A DNA stretch of 64,000 nucleotides from Roseiarcus sp963737365 (GCA_963737365.1 CAVTSD010000001.1:1798001-1862000); one strand, 5' to 3'. Numbered from the stretch's first letter, positions 8,071-17,529 are shown. Notes: generated from the sequence alone by a model not told the origin. Translations and numbers: made by a program.

Positions 8071-9875
8071 TCAGAGGCGCCCAAACAAAAGAGCAGAATC
8101 TCGACCTGGCGCTGATCGGCAACAGCTGTGTGGCCGCATTCATCGACCAGAACGCTCGGATTGTATGGTGGTGCTATCCTCGCTTCGATTCCGATCCGGT
8201 TTTTTCTCGCCTGCTCGCTGGCGACGAGGAGAAAGGGTTTTGCGAAGTCACGCTCGCGAACCTCGTTCAAACCGAATCGCAATACGTGCGCAACACGGCG
8301 ATTGTTGAGACCGTTCTCAGCGACGCCGACGGCGGCAAAGTGCGGGTCTCTGATTTCGCTCCCAATTTCGAGCGGTTCGAGAGGGTCTACCGGCCACCGC
8401 AAATCATTCGGCGCATCGAACCCATCGCGGGCTTGCCTCGGATTACGATCCGGGTGCGTCCAACCCACCATTACGGCCGTCCAGCGGCTCACTCAGTCGC
8501 TGGCTCCAATCACATTCGCTACCTGGATGGCGAGCAAGTTCTGCGCCTTACCTCCGACGCGCCGCTATCCTACATCGTGAACGAAATTTCGTTCCCATTG
8601 ACTCGGCCGGTCAATCTCATCTTCGGCCAGGATGATCCTTTCCTCAGCGCCATCGACACGACGTCGCGCGAGTTCCTCGATCGCACACGCGACTACTGGC
8701 AGGGATGGGTGCGCTATCTGGCCCTGGCCTATGAATGGCAAGTGGAGGTGGTGCGCGCGGCGATCACGCTCAAGCTCTGCAGCTTCGCCGAGACGGGCGC
8801 CATTGTGGCGGCCCATACCACGTCAATTCCCGAGGCTCCAGGCTCGTCGCGAAACTGGGACTATCGCTACTGCTGGCTGCGCGACGCTTATTTCGTCGTT
8901 GACGCGCTGAACAGGCTCGGCGCCACGCAGATCATGGAATCCTATATCAATTACATCACGACAATCGCCTCCGTTGTCGACGAGGAGATTCAGCCGCTGC
9001 ACGGCGTCGTGCCCTTTACCTCGCTTGAGGAGTGGACGGCTCCTGATCTCAAGGGCTTTCTCGGCATGGGCCCGGTTCGCGTCGGAAACCAGGCGGCCAG
9101 CCAGAAGCAGAACGACGTTTATGGCAGCGTCGTCCTGGCCGCGACGCAGATGTTCGTAGACGAACGTCTGCCAAAGATGGGCGACGAGTTTCTTTTCCGG
9201 CTGCTCGAGGGTCTCGGCGAGCGCGCCATCGTGCACGCGTTCGAGCCCGACGCGGGCTTGTGGGAATACCGCACACGCGCCTCGGCGCACACCTATTCGG
9301 CCACGCTGTGCTGGGCAGCCTGCGATAGGCTCGCGGGCATCGCGCGCAAACTGAAAATCGCCGACCGCGCCAAATACTGGGCAAGCAACGCCCGCTCTTT
9401 GCGGCTTCGCATTCTCGAACAAGGGTGGGACGAACAGCGAGGCGCCCTGACCGGAGCATTCGGCTCGCCGGACCTCGACGCGAGCGTCCTCTTGGTCGCA
9501 GAGCTCGGACTTTTATCCTCGAGCGATCCCCGCTTCATCAAAACCTGCGACACCATCGGGCGTGAGCTGATGCGCAATGGCCGGATCATGCGCTACACCG
9601 CGCCGGACGACTTCGGCTCGCCCGAAACCGCGTTTCTGGCCTGCAACTTTTGGTACATCGACGCGCTCTATCAGATCGGCCGGAAGGACGAAGCGCGCGA
9701 ATTGTTCGAATCGATTCTTGCGCGCCGCAACGCCTATGGGCTGCTCTCCGAGGACATCCATCCTGATGTTGGAGAGCTGTGGGGGAACATTCCTCAGACA
9801 TACTCCATGGCGGGCATTATCAACAGCGCAACGCGGCTATCGTCGAGTTGGGAGGAAGCATGGGCGCGCGACTGA
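8067..9875 (+). CDS. GH15 glucoamylase-like / trehalase-type glycoside hydrolase
   Basis: Glycoside hydrolase family 15 protein of 602 residues. The N-terminal beta-sandwich half starts LALIGNSCVAAFID...IVWWCYPRFDS, and the (alpha/alpha)6 barrel begins with the conserved YCWLRDAYFVVDAL near residue 267. DAGLWEYR and LLSEDIHP...GELWGNIPQTYSMAGII hold the usual acidic active-site residues. There is no signal peptide, so it acts in the cytosol. Members act on maltose-type glucans or, in some actinobacterial and other enzymes, on trehalose; here the position between otsB and otsA, overlapping both (ATGA at the 5' end, 16 nt at the 3' end), argues for a role in trehalose or glycogen turnover. Substrate is inference. 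Confidence 0.92.
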   Translation: MIRGAQTKEQNLDLALIGNSCVAAFIDQNARIVWWCYPRFDSDPVFSRLLAGDEEKGFCEVTLANLVQTESQYVRNTAIVETVLSDADGGKVRVSDFAPNFERFERVYRPPQIIRRIEPIAGLPRITIRVRPTHHYGRPAAHSVAGSNHIRYLDGEQVLRLTSDAPLSYIVNEISFPLTRPVNLIFGQDDPFLSAIDTTSREFLDRTRDYWQGWVRYLALAYEWQVEVVRAAITLKLCSFAETGAIVAAHTTSIPEAPGSSRNWDYRYCWLRDAYFVVDALNRLGATQIMESYINYITTIASVVDEEIQPLHGVVPFTSLEEWTAPDLKGFLGMGPVRVGNQAASQKQNDVYGSVVLAATQMFVDERLPKMGDEFLFRLLEGLGERAIVHAFEPDAGLWEYRTRASAHTYSATLCWAACDRLAGIARKLKIADRAKYWASNARSLRLRILEQGWDEQRGALTGAFGSPDLDASVLLVAELGLLSSSDPRFIKTCDTIGRELMRNGRIMRYTAPDDFGSPETAFLACNFWYIDALYQIGRKDEARELFESILARRNAYGLLSEDIHPDVGELWGNIPQTYSMAGIINSATRLSSSWEEAWARD

Positions 9876-11308
9876 TCATCGTCTCCAACCGCGTGGCGGT
9901 GCCTGAAACGCCCCGGACTCCGCTGGCGGGAGGAATGGCGGTTGCGGTGAAAGCAGCGCTCAAAAATCGCAACGGACTGTGGTTCGGGTGGAGCGGCAAG
10001 GTCTCGGAGGAGCCGAACGAGGAGCCTCAGGTCGTCGATATCAACAAGATGACGTATGTGCTCATCGATCTGTCGCAGAATGACATTCAAGAGTACTACA
10101 ATGGCCTAGCCAACAGCGTGCTGTGGCCGATCCTTCACTATCGGGTCGATTTGCAGGAATACTCCCGCGCCGACGCCAGCGGCTATATCCGCGTCAACCG
10201 CATGTTCGCCGATCGGTTGAGCACGCTGCTGAAGGAAGACGACGTCGTCTGGGTGCACGATTATCACCTCATGCTCCTGGGACGCGAGTTGCGGTCGCGC
10301 GGGCATCGCAACACGATCGGCTTTTTTCTCCACACGCCCTGTGCGCCGCCCGACATTCTTCAAACCCTGCCTCACCACAGAGAGATCCTCGGCGGCCTTG
10401 CCTACTACAACTTGGTGGGGTTTCAGACGGAAAATGATCGCGACAATTTCGCCCACTATTTGACCTCTCAGGGCGCCTCTCAAAACCGATCCAGCTTTGA
10501 ATTCGAAGGGCAGAAAGTGCGGCTCGGCGCGTTCCCGGTGAGCATCGAGACCAAGGCCTACACGCGACTGGCGCGGAACGCGGGTCGCTCGGCCATGGTG
10601 GCGCTGGTTCGCGAGAGCCTCGGCGGGAACAAGCTAATCCTTGGCGTCGATCGGCTCGACTACTCCAAGGGCATTCCGGATCGCGTGAAAGCGTTCGAAC
10701 GGCTGCTTGAGAACAATCCGGAGTGGCGCGGCAACGTGACTTTGTTGCAGGTCACGCCAAAGAGTCGCTCCGACATCAAGCAATATGGCGACATCGAAAC
10801 CGAACTGACCGGCCTCATCGGCAAGGTGAACGGCCAGTACGGCGATCCGGCCTGGACGCCTATTCGTTATGTCAACCGATCCCATTCGCGCACGGTGCTC
10901 GCGGGCCTCTACCGCGCCGCTGAGGTCGCCATGGTGACGCCGCTCCGCGACGGCATGAATCTCGTCGCGAAGGAATATCTGGCCGCCCAGGATCCGGAGG
11001 ATCCCGGCGTCCTGGTGCTGTCACAGTTCGCCGGCGCGGCGAAGGAGCTGACAGGCGCGTTGATCGTCAATCCCCACGAAACCGACGCAGTGGCTGCAGC
11101 GCTGAAGCGCGCCTTGGAGATGCCGATAGAAGAACGTCGCGAGCGCCACGCGCCTATGCTCGCGCATCTCTTGGAAAACGACGTCAGGAAATGGGCTGAG
11201 GATTATCTCGCGACGCTGGTCGAAGGGTCGCCGACGCGTGGTCTGCTAGAGGGCATCCGGGCCTTATTTGGCGTATCGTCGGAAAATGGGCCTTTGGTGA
11301 TGCGCTAG
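9860..11308 (+). CDS. otsA: Alpha,alpha-trehalose-phosphate synthase
   Basis: GT20 glycosyltransferase joining UDP-glucose and glucose-6-phosphate into trehalose-6-phosphate; cytosolic. The 482-residue protein has LIIVSNRVAV at the N-terminus, the sugar-phosphate loop LAGGM, FGWSG, VHDYHLMLLG near residue 132, DRLDYSKGIPDR near 264 and the nucleotide-sugar block RDGMNLVAKEY. I chose ATG 9860, preceded by GGGAGGA, although the frame is open from further upstream; this start overlaps the GH15 gene by 16 nt, consistent with translational coupling. Last gene of the stress-promoter operon; it is followed convergently by an aldo/keto reductase gene. Confidence 0.95.
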   Translation: MGARLIIVSNRVAVPETPRTPLAGGMAVAVKAALKNRNGLWFGWSGKVSEEPNEEPQVVDINKMTYVLIDLSQNDIQEYYNGLANSVLWPILHYRVDLQEYSRADASGYIRVNRMFADRLSTLLKEDDVVWVHDYHLMLLGRELRSRGHRNTIGFFLHTPCAPPDILQTLPHHREILGGLAYYNLVGFQTENDRDNFAHYLTSQGASQNRSSFEFEGQKVRLGAFPVSIETKAYTRLARNAGRSAMVALVRESLGGNKLILGVDRLDYSKGIPDRVKAFERLLENNPEWRGNVTLLQVTPKSRSDIKQYGDIETELTGLIGKVNGQYGDPAWTPIRYVNRSHSRTVLAGLYRAAEVAMVTPLRDGMNLVAKEYLAAQDPEDPGVLVLSQFAGAAKELTGALIVNPHETDAVAAALKRALEMPIEERRERHAPMLAHLLENDVRKWAEDYLATLVEGSPTRGLLEGIRALFGVSSENGPLVMR

Positions 11309-11348
11309 CGGTTCCACGTTTTCATGGGCGCGGCCGCGGTCGACCCGC

Positions 11349-12338
11349 TCAGTACTTCTGGATCCCCACCCATTGCTGGTCGGAATAACGCTCGCCGGCG
11401 GCGAAGCCGAGCGGCAGCGCGCGCTCAATCTCCGCGAGTTGGTCCTCGGTCAGATCGATGTTCGCCGCCGCAGCGCACTCCTCGAGATGCTCGCTGGCGC
11501 GGGAGCCGGGGATCGGCACGATGTGCGGCCCCCTGGCGAGCGTCCAGGCAATGGCGAGCGTAGCGGGCTTCAGCCCCCATGACTGAGCGAGCCCGACAAA
11601 GGCGGTAAGGCGGTCGCGATTGCGCCGCCAGTTGAGGCCTTGAAATCGCGGATTGGAACGGCGGAAATCCTTTTCGCTGAAACTCTCCACATTCTGCAGC
11701 AGACCGCTCAAATAGCCCCGTCCGAGCGGCGAGAAGGCGACTATAAGCGCGCCCAGGTCCGCGCAGGCCTGGGTGAGGCCGAGTTCCGGATTGCGCGTCC
11801 AGAGCGAGTATTCCGATTGGACGGCGGCGATTGGATGCACTTCGTTGGCGCGTCTAAGCGTGTCAGGCGCGACCTCCGAAAGGCCGATCGCGCCAATCGC
11901 GCCCGCTTTGACGTGGCGCGCCAATTCCCCGATTGTGTCCTCGATCGGGATCGATGCGTCGACGCGGTGCACATAATAGAGGTCGATGCGGTCGACGCCG
12001 AGCCGCTTCCGCGAGCCGTCGATGGCCTCACGGATATGAGCCGCGCTATTGTCGAAGAAGCGCGAGCCATCGTCGCGTCGACGAATGGCGAACTTGGTGG
12101 CTAGCGTCACCCGGGCGCGACGGCTTCTGTCTTCGGCCAGGAACTTGCCGATCACCTGTTCGCACAGTCCATCGCCATAGACGTTGGCGGTGTCCCAGAA
12201 ATCGACGCCAAGCTCGAGCGCCCGCGCTAGCGTCAGCATCGACTCGGTTTCGTTCGTGGGTCCGTAAAAGCCGCCGAAGCTCATCGCGCCAAAGCCGACA
12301 GCCGAAACCGTTCCATGTCCCCAAACGCGCCGTTGCAT
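11349..12338 (-). CDS. Aldo/keto reductase
   Basis: NADPH-dependent aldo/keto reductase of 329 residues with a (beta/alpha)8 barrel. The N-terminal GFGAMSFGGFYGP, the catalytic DTANVYGDG (Asp and Tyr), LATKFA (Lys) and YYVHRVD (His) give the usual tetrad, and the C-terminal IPIPGSRASEHLEECAAA block binds cofactor. This resembles the YakC/AKR13-like group. The ATG at 12338 is the only start that begins the first barrel strand properly; the ribosome site is weak. Lies 32 nt behind the SGNH hydrolase gene on the same strand. Physiological substrate unknown. Confidence 0.9.
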   Translation of the reverse strand: MQRRVWGHGTVSAVGFGAMSFGGFYGPTNETESMLTLARALELGVDFWDTANVYGDGLCEQVIGKFLAEDRSRRARVTLATKFAIRRRDDGSRFFDNSAAHIREAIDGSRKRLGVDRIDLYYVHRVDASIPIEDTIGELARHVKAGAIGAIGLSEVAPDTLRRANEVHPIAAVQSEYSLWTRNPELGLTQACADLGALIVAFSPLGRGYLSGLLQNVESFSEKDFRRSNPRFQGLNWRRNRDRLTAFVGLAQSWGLKPATLAIAWTLARGPHIVPIPGSRASEHLEECAAAANIDLTEDQLAEIERALPLGFAAGERYSDQQWVGIQKY

Positions 12339-12370
12339 CGGTGAGAATCCTGGAGAAAGCCTGAGGCGAC

Positions 12371-13159
12371 TTAGAGCTTGGCCTCGGCTGCGCCTTCGAT
12401 CGCTTCGGCCAGCGCATGCGCCAGGCATCGGTAGCCGAGATCGCTCATGTGCAAGCCATCGCCGGACAGGAGCAAGCTCAGAGCCTTCGCGCCCTTGGCG
12501 CTCCAACTTTTCATCAATGCGTAGCGGCTCAGCACCGGCACCTGGTCCGCGGCGCCGATATCGTCCACAATCTTGACGAACCGCTGGTAGCGCACGGGGT
12601 CGGGGGTCTTCAGAGTGAACTGCGGTCCAATCAGCATCATCGGGACGCCGGCGGCGTGCGCCGCGGCGATACCGGCCTGTAAGGTTGCGCGAAACAGGCT
12701 CTCATCGACGCCCACGATTGCGTCGTTGGTGCCGACCTGCCAGATGACCAGCCGCGCCCAGCGGGACTTGAGCGCGCTTTTCAGTCGGTCCAGCGTCTTG
12801 ACCGCGAGTTCGCCGCCGACGCCGGCGTTCTTGACGTCGAAGTCTACGCCCGTCCGCTTTTCGAGCTCCGCCTCGAGGCGGGCAGGATAAGTATTGGCCG
12901 GCGAACTTGCTCCGATGCCTTCCGTCGAAGACGAGCCGATCGCCAAAATGTCGTTTGGAAGACCTATCCGCACCTTGGGAAAGGCCGGAGGGGCGCCATT
13001 AGGCTCGAAAGCTGCGATTTCGCTCGGACACGAACCGTCTTCCGCGTGGGCGGCGCTCAGCGCGAAGAGGAGGCAGGCAACCCCCGCCGCAATACCCGCG
13101 ACCGCGCGGGCTGCGCGACAACTTCGAGGGGGACCTGAACTTTTCTGCACTCGATCCAA
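12371..13159 (-). CDS. Exported SGNH/GDSL-family hydrolase
   Basis: Probable periplasmic esterase/lipase of the SGNH superfamily, about 262 residues. A basic N-terminal region and a hydrophobic core ending AAHA (around residue 39) form a signal peptide. Blocks: IGSSS near 74-78 (Ser nucleophile, GSS instead of GDS), GVGG, GTND, and DGLH near the C-terminus for the Asp-His pair. The 5' end overlaps the upstream OpgC gene by about 100 nt. Start is TTG at 13159 or GTG at 13150; the latter has GGA six bases before it. The pairing with an acyltransferase suggests it removes or transfers ester groups on a cell-envelope glycan, but this is inference. Confidence 0.85.
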   Translation of the reverse strand: MDRVQKSSGPPRSCRAARAVAGIAAGVACLLFALSAAHAEDGSCPSEIAAFEPNGAPPAFPKVRIGLPNDILAIGSSSTEGIGASSPANTYPARLEAELEKRTGVDFDVKNAGVGGELAVKTLDRLKSALKSRWARLVIWQVGTNDAIVGVDESLFRATLQAGIAAAHAAGVPMMLIGPQFTLKTPDPVRYQRFVKIVDDIGAADQVPVLSRYALMKSWSAKGAKALSLLLSGDGLHMSDLGYRCLAHALAEAIEGAAEAKL

Positions 13160-14235
13160 TGGGCGACGACGAAGAGAACGACAATGGACACAACCGTGTA
13201 CGCGAGTTCAGCAAACCATTCAATCCCTGCTGACGCGTGCGGCGAGACGGCGGCCAGCGCGGCTTGACCGCCGGCGCTCATCAGAGAGCCGGCTGCGAAG
13301 ACGGCCAGACTGTTGCGTCCAAGGCTTTGAACCGCTTTTCCGAAGGCGCCTCGAACCACCGGCGCGATGAAGCGCCCGAAGACCGTGGCCGTCGCGATCA
13401 AGTAAGCCAACGCGACGAAGTGGATCAGGCGGGCCAATCCAAGATCCTGTTTCGCGACATCGAGATGCGCGGTCGCCGTGTCGCGAAGCCCAGGGGCGAG
13501 GCCAGCTTCATCGGTCACGATCAGCGCAGCGCCCACGACCGTCAAGGCGCTCAACGCCAAGAGCCACGGAGCGGGCCGCGGAAGACCGTCGCGCCACAGA
13601 ACCGCCGACACGAGCCCAAGCGTGAAGACCAGCTGCCAGGCGATCGGATTGAAGAACCATCCGCCGGCCTCCGGCCAGTTCGGCAAGTTGAGACCGAAGA
13701 TGCGCGCGGCCGCATAGAGAGCAACCGAAACGATCAAAGCCAAATAGGGGCCGCGTAGCGCCAGCGCGAGCGCAACGGGCGCCCACAACATCAGCACCAC
13801 GTACAAAGGCAGAATATTGAAATAGCCCAGTTGATGGCTGAGAAGGGCAAGGCCCAGAAGGCCGTTGCCTGGCGACCCGAAGACAAAAGACCGTCCATGC
13901 GCTTGGATCAGGTCGGGCACGCCGCTCGCCCAATAGGCGGCGCCGAATACGAGAAGCGCGGCCACGGTCAGCGCGATATGGACGCCGTAGAGCTTGAGCG
14001 CGCGTCTCAGGCAGCCGCCCGCGACCGGCTCGATGCCATATTTGTGTGCTCTTGGCATGTAGATAAGTCCGACCGACAGGCCCGACAGGAAGACGAACGC
14101 CTCGGCGCTATCCGACAAGCCAAAGTTCCTCGGAGTCCAATTTTCGAGCGGATTGCCGGGAATGTGATCAATCAGAATCGCGATCAGCACGGCGCCGCGC
14201 CAAAAGTCGATGTCGCGGATGCGGTTTGCGTTCAT
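13057..14235 (-). CDS. opgC: OpgC-type membrane acyltransferase (periplasmic glucan succinylation)
   Basis: Polytopic inner-membrane acyltransferase, about 392 residues with roughly ten hydrophobic segments. The N-terminus RIRDIDFWRGAVLIAILIDH followed by IPGN...TPRNFGLSDSAEAFVFLSG is the hallmark of OpgC, which in proteobacteria adds succinyl groups to osmoregulated periplasmic glucans. ATG at 14235 was chosen because the conserved RD(I/L)DFxRG block starts six residues later; an upstream TTG at 14283 adds a stretch without homology to the usual start. The 3' end runs 103 nt into the SGNH hydrolase gene, so the two are almost certainly co-expressed. No opgG/opgH genes are in the window. Confidence 0.88.
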   Translation of the reverse strand: MNANRIRDIDFWRGAVLIAILIDHIPGNPLENWTPRNFGLSDSAEAFVFLSGLSVGLIYMPRAHKYGIEPVAGGCLRRALKLYGVHIALTVAALLVFGAAYWASGVPDLIQAHGRSFVFGSPGNGLLGLALLSHQLGYFNILPLYVVLMLWAPVALALALRGPYLALIVSVALYAAARIFGLNLPNWPEAGGWFFNPIAWQLVFTLGLVSAVLWRDGLPRPAPWLLALSALTVVGAALIVTDEAGLAPGLRDTATAHLDVAKQDLGLARLIHFVALAYLIATATVFGRFIAPVVRGAFGKAVQSLGRNSLAVFAAGSLMSAGGQAALAAVSPHASAGIEWFAELAYTVVSIVVLFVVAHWIECRKVQVPLEVVAQPARSRVLRRGLPASSSR

Positions 14236-14436
14236 TCCATGCGCCTTGGCGCAAAAACCGCGCCACTCGAGGATCAGTTCCAACAGGCGGAGAAGCAGTT
14301 ACGTCCACCGCTGGGTCATCGCTGTCGCGATCTTTCGTGGCGATATAGTGTGCGACCCCAGCCTACCCGTTCACATTCGTGACATCGGGGCGCAGCTCAC
14401 CGCGATTTGATCGCGATCTTGACCGCAGGCCGCCGT

Positions 14437-16536
14437 TCAACCCGCCTCGATCAGCCGCGCTGCTTCGTCGCGCTCAAACAGGTACAGAAGGAGCCTGAGA
14501 CTGCGGCCCTTCTCATCCGCGAGCCTCTCGTGGCGTTTGAGCGCGGCCTCGGCTTCGGCCCGCGCGCGCGCCAGAAGGCCGCCATGGACCTCGAGCCGGG
14601 CGAAACGAAAGCCGGGCGCGCCGGCCTGCCTGGCGCCGAGGACGTCGCCCTCGCCGCGCAGTTTCAGGTCCTCCTCGGCGATGCGGAAACCGTCCTCGGT
14701 CTCGCGCAGGATTTCGAGCCGCGCGCGCGCCGCTTCGCCGAGCGGCCCTTTGTAAAGCAGCAGGCAGGAAGAGCGGCTCGCGCCGCGGCCGACGCGGCCA
14801 CGCAATTGGTGCAGTTGCGCGAGCCCGAAGCGTTCGGCGTGCTCGACGATCATGATCGTCGCCTCCGGCACGTCGACGCCGACTTCGACCACCGTGGTCG
14901 CGACCAGGATAGCCGTCGTCCCGCGCTGGAAGCGCTCCATCGCCGCGTCCCGGTCGGGGCCGGCCATTTTGCCGTGCGCGAGTCCGACGGCGTCGCCGAA
15001 GATGGCGCGCAGCGCTCCAGCGCGCTCTTCGGCAGCGGCGACGTCGAGCGTCTCGCTCTCGTCCACCAATGGACAAATCCAATAGGCGCGCGCGCCTGCA
15101 GCGACAGCCTGGCCAAGGCGCGTCACCACTTCGCCGATCCGTTCGATCGGCAAAATGCGCGTGTCGATCGGCTGGCGCCCCGGCGGCTTCTCGCGCAAGG
15201 CTGAGACATCCATGTCGCCGAAATAGGCGAGCACGAGCGAACGCGGGATCGGGGTCGCCGTCATCACCAGGAGGTCGACGGCCTCGCCCTTGGAGGCGAG
15301 AGCAAGACGCTGGCGGACGCCGAACCGGTGCTGTTCATCAACCACCGCGAGGCCAAGATCGGCGAAGGTCACGCTTTCCTGAAACAAAGCATGCGTGCCG
15401 ACGGCGATGTCGATCGTCCCATCCGCCAAGGCGGCGAGCGAAGCGCGCCTGGCGGCCGCCTTGTCGCGACCTGTTAGGAGGGCGATGCGCAGGCCGACAC
15501 TCGCAGCCAGCGGGGCCATGCGCTCGTAGTGCTGGCGCGCCAGTATTTCGGTCGGCGCCATCATCGCCGCCTGCCTGCCTGCTTCGACCACCTCCGCCAT
15601 CGCGAGTAGCGCGACAACGGTTTTGCCAGAGCCGACATCGCCCTGCAGCAGCCTCAGCATGCGCTTTTCGGTTCTGAGGTCGGCGCGGATGTCGTCGACC
15701 GCCTGGCGTTGGGCGGGAGTCAGGGAAAAGGGCAGGGCTGTTTCGAGACGCTGCGCCAGATCGCCTTCCCCGAGGTGCGCGCGGCCGGGGATGACGCGCA
15801 TGCGCGCACGCGTGAGAAGGAGTGCGAGCTGGTTGGCCAACAGTTCGTCATAGGCGAGCCGCGTCGCAGCCGGACTCGCGGGATCGATGTCCTCAGGGGT
15901 CTTCGGCCCGTGCATCGCGCTCAGCGCTTGCGCAAAGCTCGGCAAGTTCAGATCGCTCAGCGTCTTCTCGCTGGTCCATTCCGGCATCTGGGACAGGCGC
16001 TTGAACGCGCCCTCCGCGGCGCGCGCGACCGTGCGCTGGTAGAGGCCGTCCGTCAGTCCATAGACCGGCTCGACCGAAGGCAGTCGATCGAGTTCCTCCG
16101 CTGTCATCACCTTGTCGGGATGAATCATCTGGCGACGGCCGTCCCAGAGCTCGAGCTTGCCGGAAATCCAGCGCGTCGCGCCGACTGGCAGCCGCGCCCG
16201 CACCCATTCGTGATTGGTGAGGAAGAAGACCAGTTCGACGTCGCCGGTGTCGTCCTCGACCAGAACCTTGAAGGGCGCCCGAGAGCGCGCGTTCGGCGGC
16301 CCGTGATGCTCGGTCACCTTGGCTTCGATGGTGACGATCGAGCCTGGAATCGCGTCGCGGATCTTCGGCCGCGCGCGGCGATCGACGGTCGCCTGCGGCA
16401 GGTGAAAAAGGATGTCGACCACCCGCGCGCCCCGAGGCTTATCGAGCAGCCGGTCGAAGAGCTTCGCGTTCTTTGGCCCGATACCCGGCAGGGCGCTCGC
16501 GGGCGCGAACAGCGGATCGAGCAACGAGGGACGCAT
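14437..16536 (-). CDS. recG: ATP-dependent DNA helicase RecG
   Basis: Remodels stalled replication forks and branched DNA. The 699-residue protein carries the N-terminal wedge/OB domain (LFHLPQATVDRR, SIVTIEAKV), then a superfamily 2 helicase core with GDVGSGKTVVALLA (Walker A, near residue 297), MAPTEILARQHY, DEQHRFGVRQR (motif II, near 398), MTATPIPRSL, and the C-terminal QLHQLRGRVGRG (motif VI). The DEQHRFG form is RecG-specific. ATG at 16536 follows an in-frame TTG; I used ATG. Length is normal. It lies about 200 nt from the OpgC gene on the same strand and 48 nt after the GST gene. Confidence 0.97.
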   Translation of the reverse strand: MRPSLLDPLFAPASALPGIGPKNAKLFDRLLDKPRGARVVDILFHLPQATVDRRARPKIRDAIPGSIVTIEAKVTEHHGPPNARSRAPFKVLVEDDTGDVELVFFLTNHEWVRARLPVGATRWISGKLELWDGRRQMIHPDKVMTAEELDRLPSVEPVYGLTDGLYQRTVARAAEGAFKRLSQMPEWTSEKTLSDLNLPSFAQALSAMHGPKTPEDIDPASPAATRLAYDELLANQLALLLTRARMRVIPGRAHLGEGDLAQRLETALPFSLTPAQRQAVDDIRADLRTEKRMLRLLQGDVGSGKTVVALLAMAEVVEAGRQAAMMAPTEILARQHYERMAPLAASVGLRIALLTGRDKAAARRASLAALADGTIDIAVGTHALFQESVTFADLGLAVVDEQHRFGVRQRLALASKGEAVDLLVMTATPIPRSLVLAYFGDMDVSALREKPPGRQPIDTRILPIERIGEVVTRLGQAVAAGARAYWICPLVDESETLDVAAAEERAGALRAIFGDAVGLAHGKMAGPDRDAAMERFQRGTTAILVATTVVEVGVDVPEATIMIVEHAERFGLAQLHQLRGRVGRGASRSSCLLLYKGPLGEAARARLEILRETEDGFRIAEEDLKLRGEGDVLGARQAGAPGFRFARLEVHGGLLARARAEAEAALKRHERLADEKGRSLRLLLYLFERDEAARLIEAG

Positions 16537-16584
16537 CAAGCGCCCTTAGCCGCGCCTGAACCTCCCGGCAAGACGGATGAGCCT

Positions 16585-17529
16585 TCAGCCCGGGAGGACG
16601 GAGAAGCCCGCGCGAGGAAAATGGATCACGATTTCGCCGATCCGCTCGTCGACGCGGCGGATCGCGATGTGCTGCGCCGACAGCGAAACGATCTCGCCGC
16701 CAACTTCGACCTTGCCGTAGTCGTCTGGCGCAACGCGCACCCGGTCGCCGACCTTCCGCCCATTCGGATCGCCTGGATCGTTCTCGGCAACGGTCTCCGG
16801 GCACGCATTCGCGGCGATGGCGAGAGCCTCGTGGGCGGACATTTCCTCGCGCAGTCCGTGTCCGATCGCTCCTACGCGGCTCTCCCATGCGGCCACTTTG
16901 CTGAGGCCGGCGAAGATCTGGTCCACTCCGGCGATCGCCCGGTCCTCGGCCGCCGACAGGTTTGACCGCATGTACCAGACGTTCATGTAGGCGCTGACGT
17001 CGGCAAGGCTGAAATCGCCGAAGAGCCATGTCCGCCCATCGCTGAGCTGCGCCTCCATCCAGCCAAGCTGGGCGCGCAGCTGATCGCGCATCTGGGGGAT
17101 CGCCGCACGCATCTTGTCGAGATCGAACTTGGTCCCGCGCAGCTGGCTGCGATCTTCGACAAACGCCTGAGGGACCTTCGGACCGAGTGTCCCAAAGACG
17201 AGCGTGACGGCGTTCTGAAAGAAGGTTCGGTCGGTCCATGAACTGAGCGCCCAGGGCGCGCCAATCGCACCTGGCGGAAACAGGGTCGGGGAGGGAAACC
17301 GGCGTTCGATTTCGCGGATGATGATCTGGGTGTCGCAGAACACGTCGGCGCCGATCTGCATCACCGGCGTGCGACGGTAGCCGCCGGTCAGCGGCATCAA
17401 ATCGGGCTTCGGCATGATCTGCGGGATCCGGACGCTTCTCCACGAAAGCCCCTTGTGGCCGCAGACCACGCGGATTTTCTCGGAAAAGGGGGACCGGTCG
17501 AAATGATGGAGGATGATTGGATGGGGCAT
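16585..17529 (-). CDS. Glutathione S-transferase family protein with a C-terminal extension
   Basis: 314-residue protein. The thioredoxin-fold domain (LHHFDRSPFSEKIRVVCGHKGLSW...VPQI...GGYRRTPVMQIGADVFCDTQII) is typical of cytosolic GSTs, and a helical domain with WLFGDFSLADVSAYMNVWYMR follows. From about residue 235 an extra stretch (GDPNGRKVGDRVRVAPDDYGKVEVGGEIVSLSAQHIAIRR) looks like a small beta-barrel domain rather than part of a GST; this fusion is worth noting. ATG at 17529 starts directly at the first strand. It precedes recG by 48 nt. Substrate unknown. Confidence 0.88.
   Translation of the reverse strand: MPHPIILHHFDRSPFSEKIRVVCGHKGLSWRSVRIPQIMPKPDLMPLTGGYRRTPVMQIGADVFCDTQIIIREIERRFPSPTLFPPGAIGAPWALSSWTDRTFFQNAVTLVFGTLGPKVPQAFVEDRSQLRGTKFDLDKMRAAIPQMRDQLRAQLGWMEAQLSDGRTWLFGDFSLADVSAYMNVWYMRSNLSAAEDRAIAGVDQIFAGLSKVAAWESRVGAIGHGLREEMSAHEALAIAANACPETVAENDPGDPNGRKVGDRVRVAPDDYGKVEVGGEIVSLSAQHIAIRRVDERIGEIVIHFPRAGFSVLPG

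Noticed and set aside
14256..14281. EcfG-like promoter before OpgC (GGAAC-N17-GGTT)
   Set aside because: The -10 half does not fit CGTT, and its GGAAC lies in unconserved sequence; too weak to claim.
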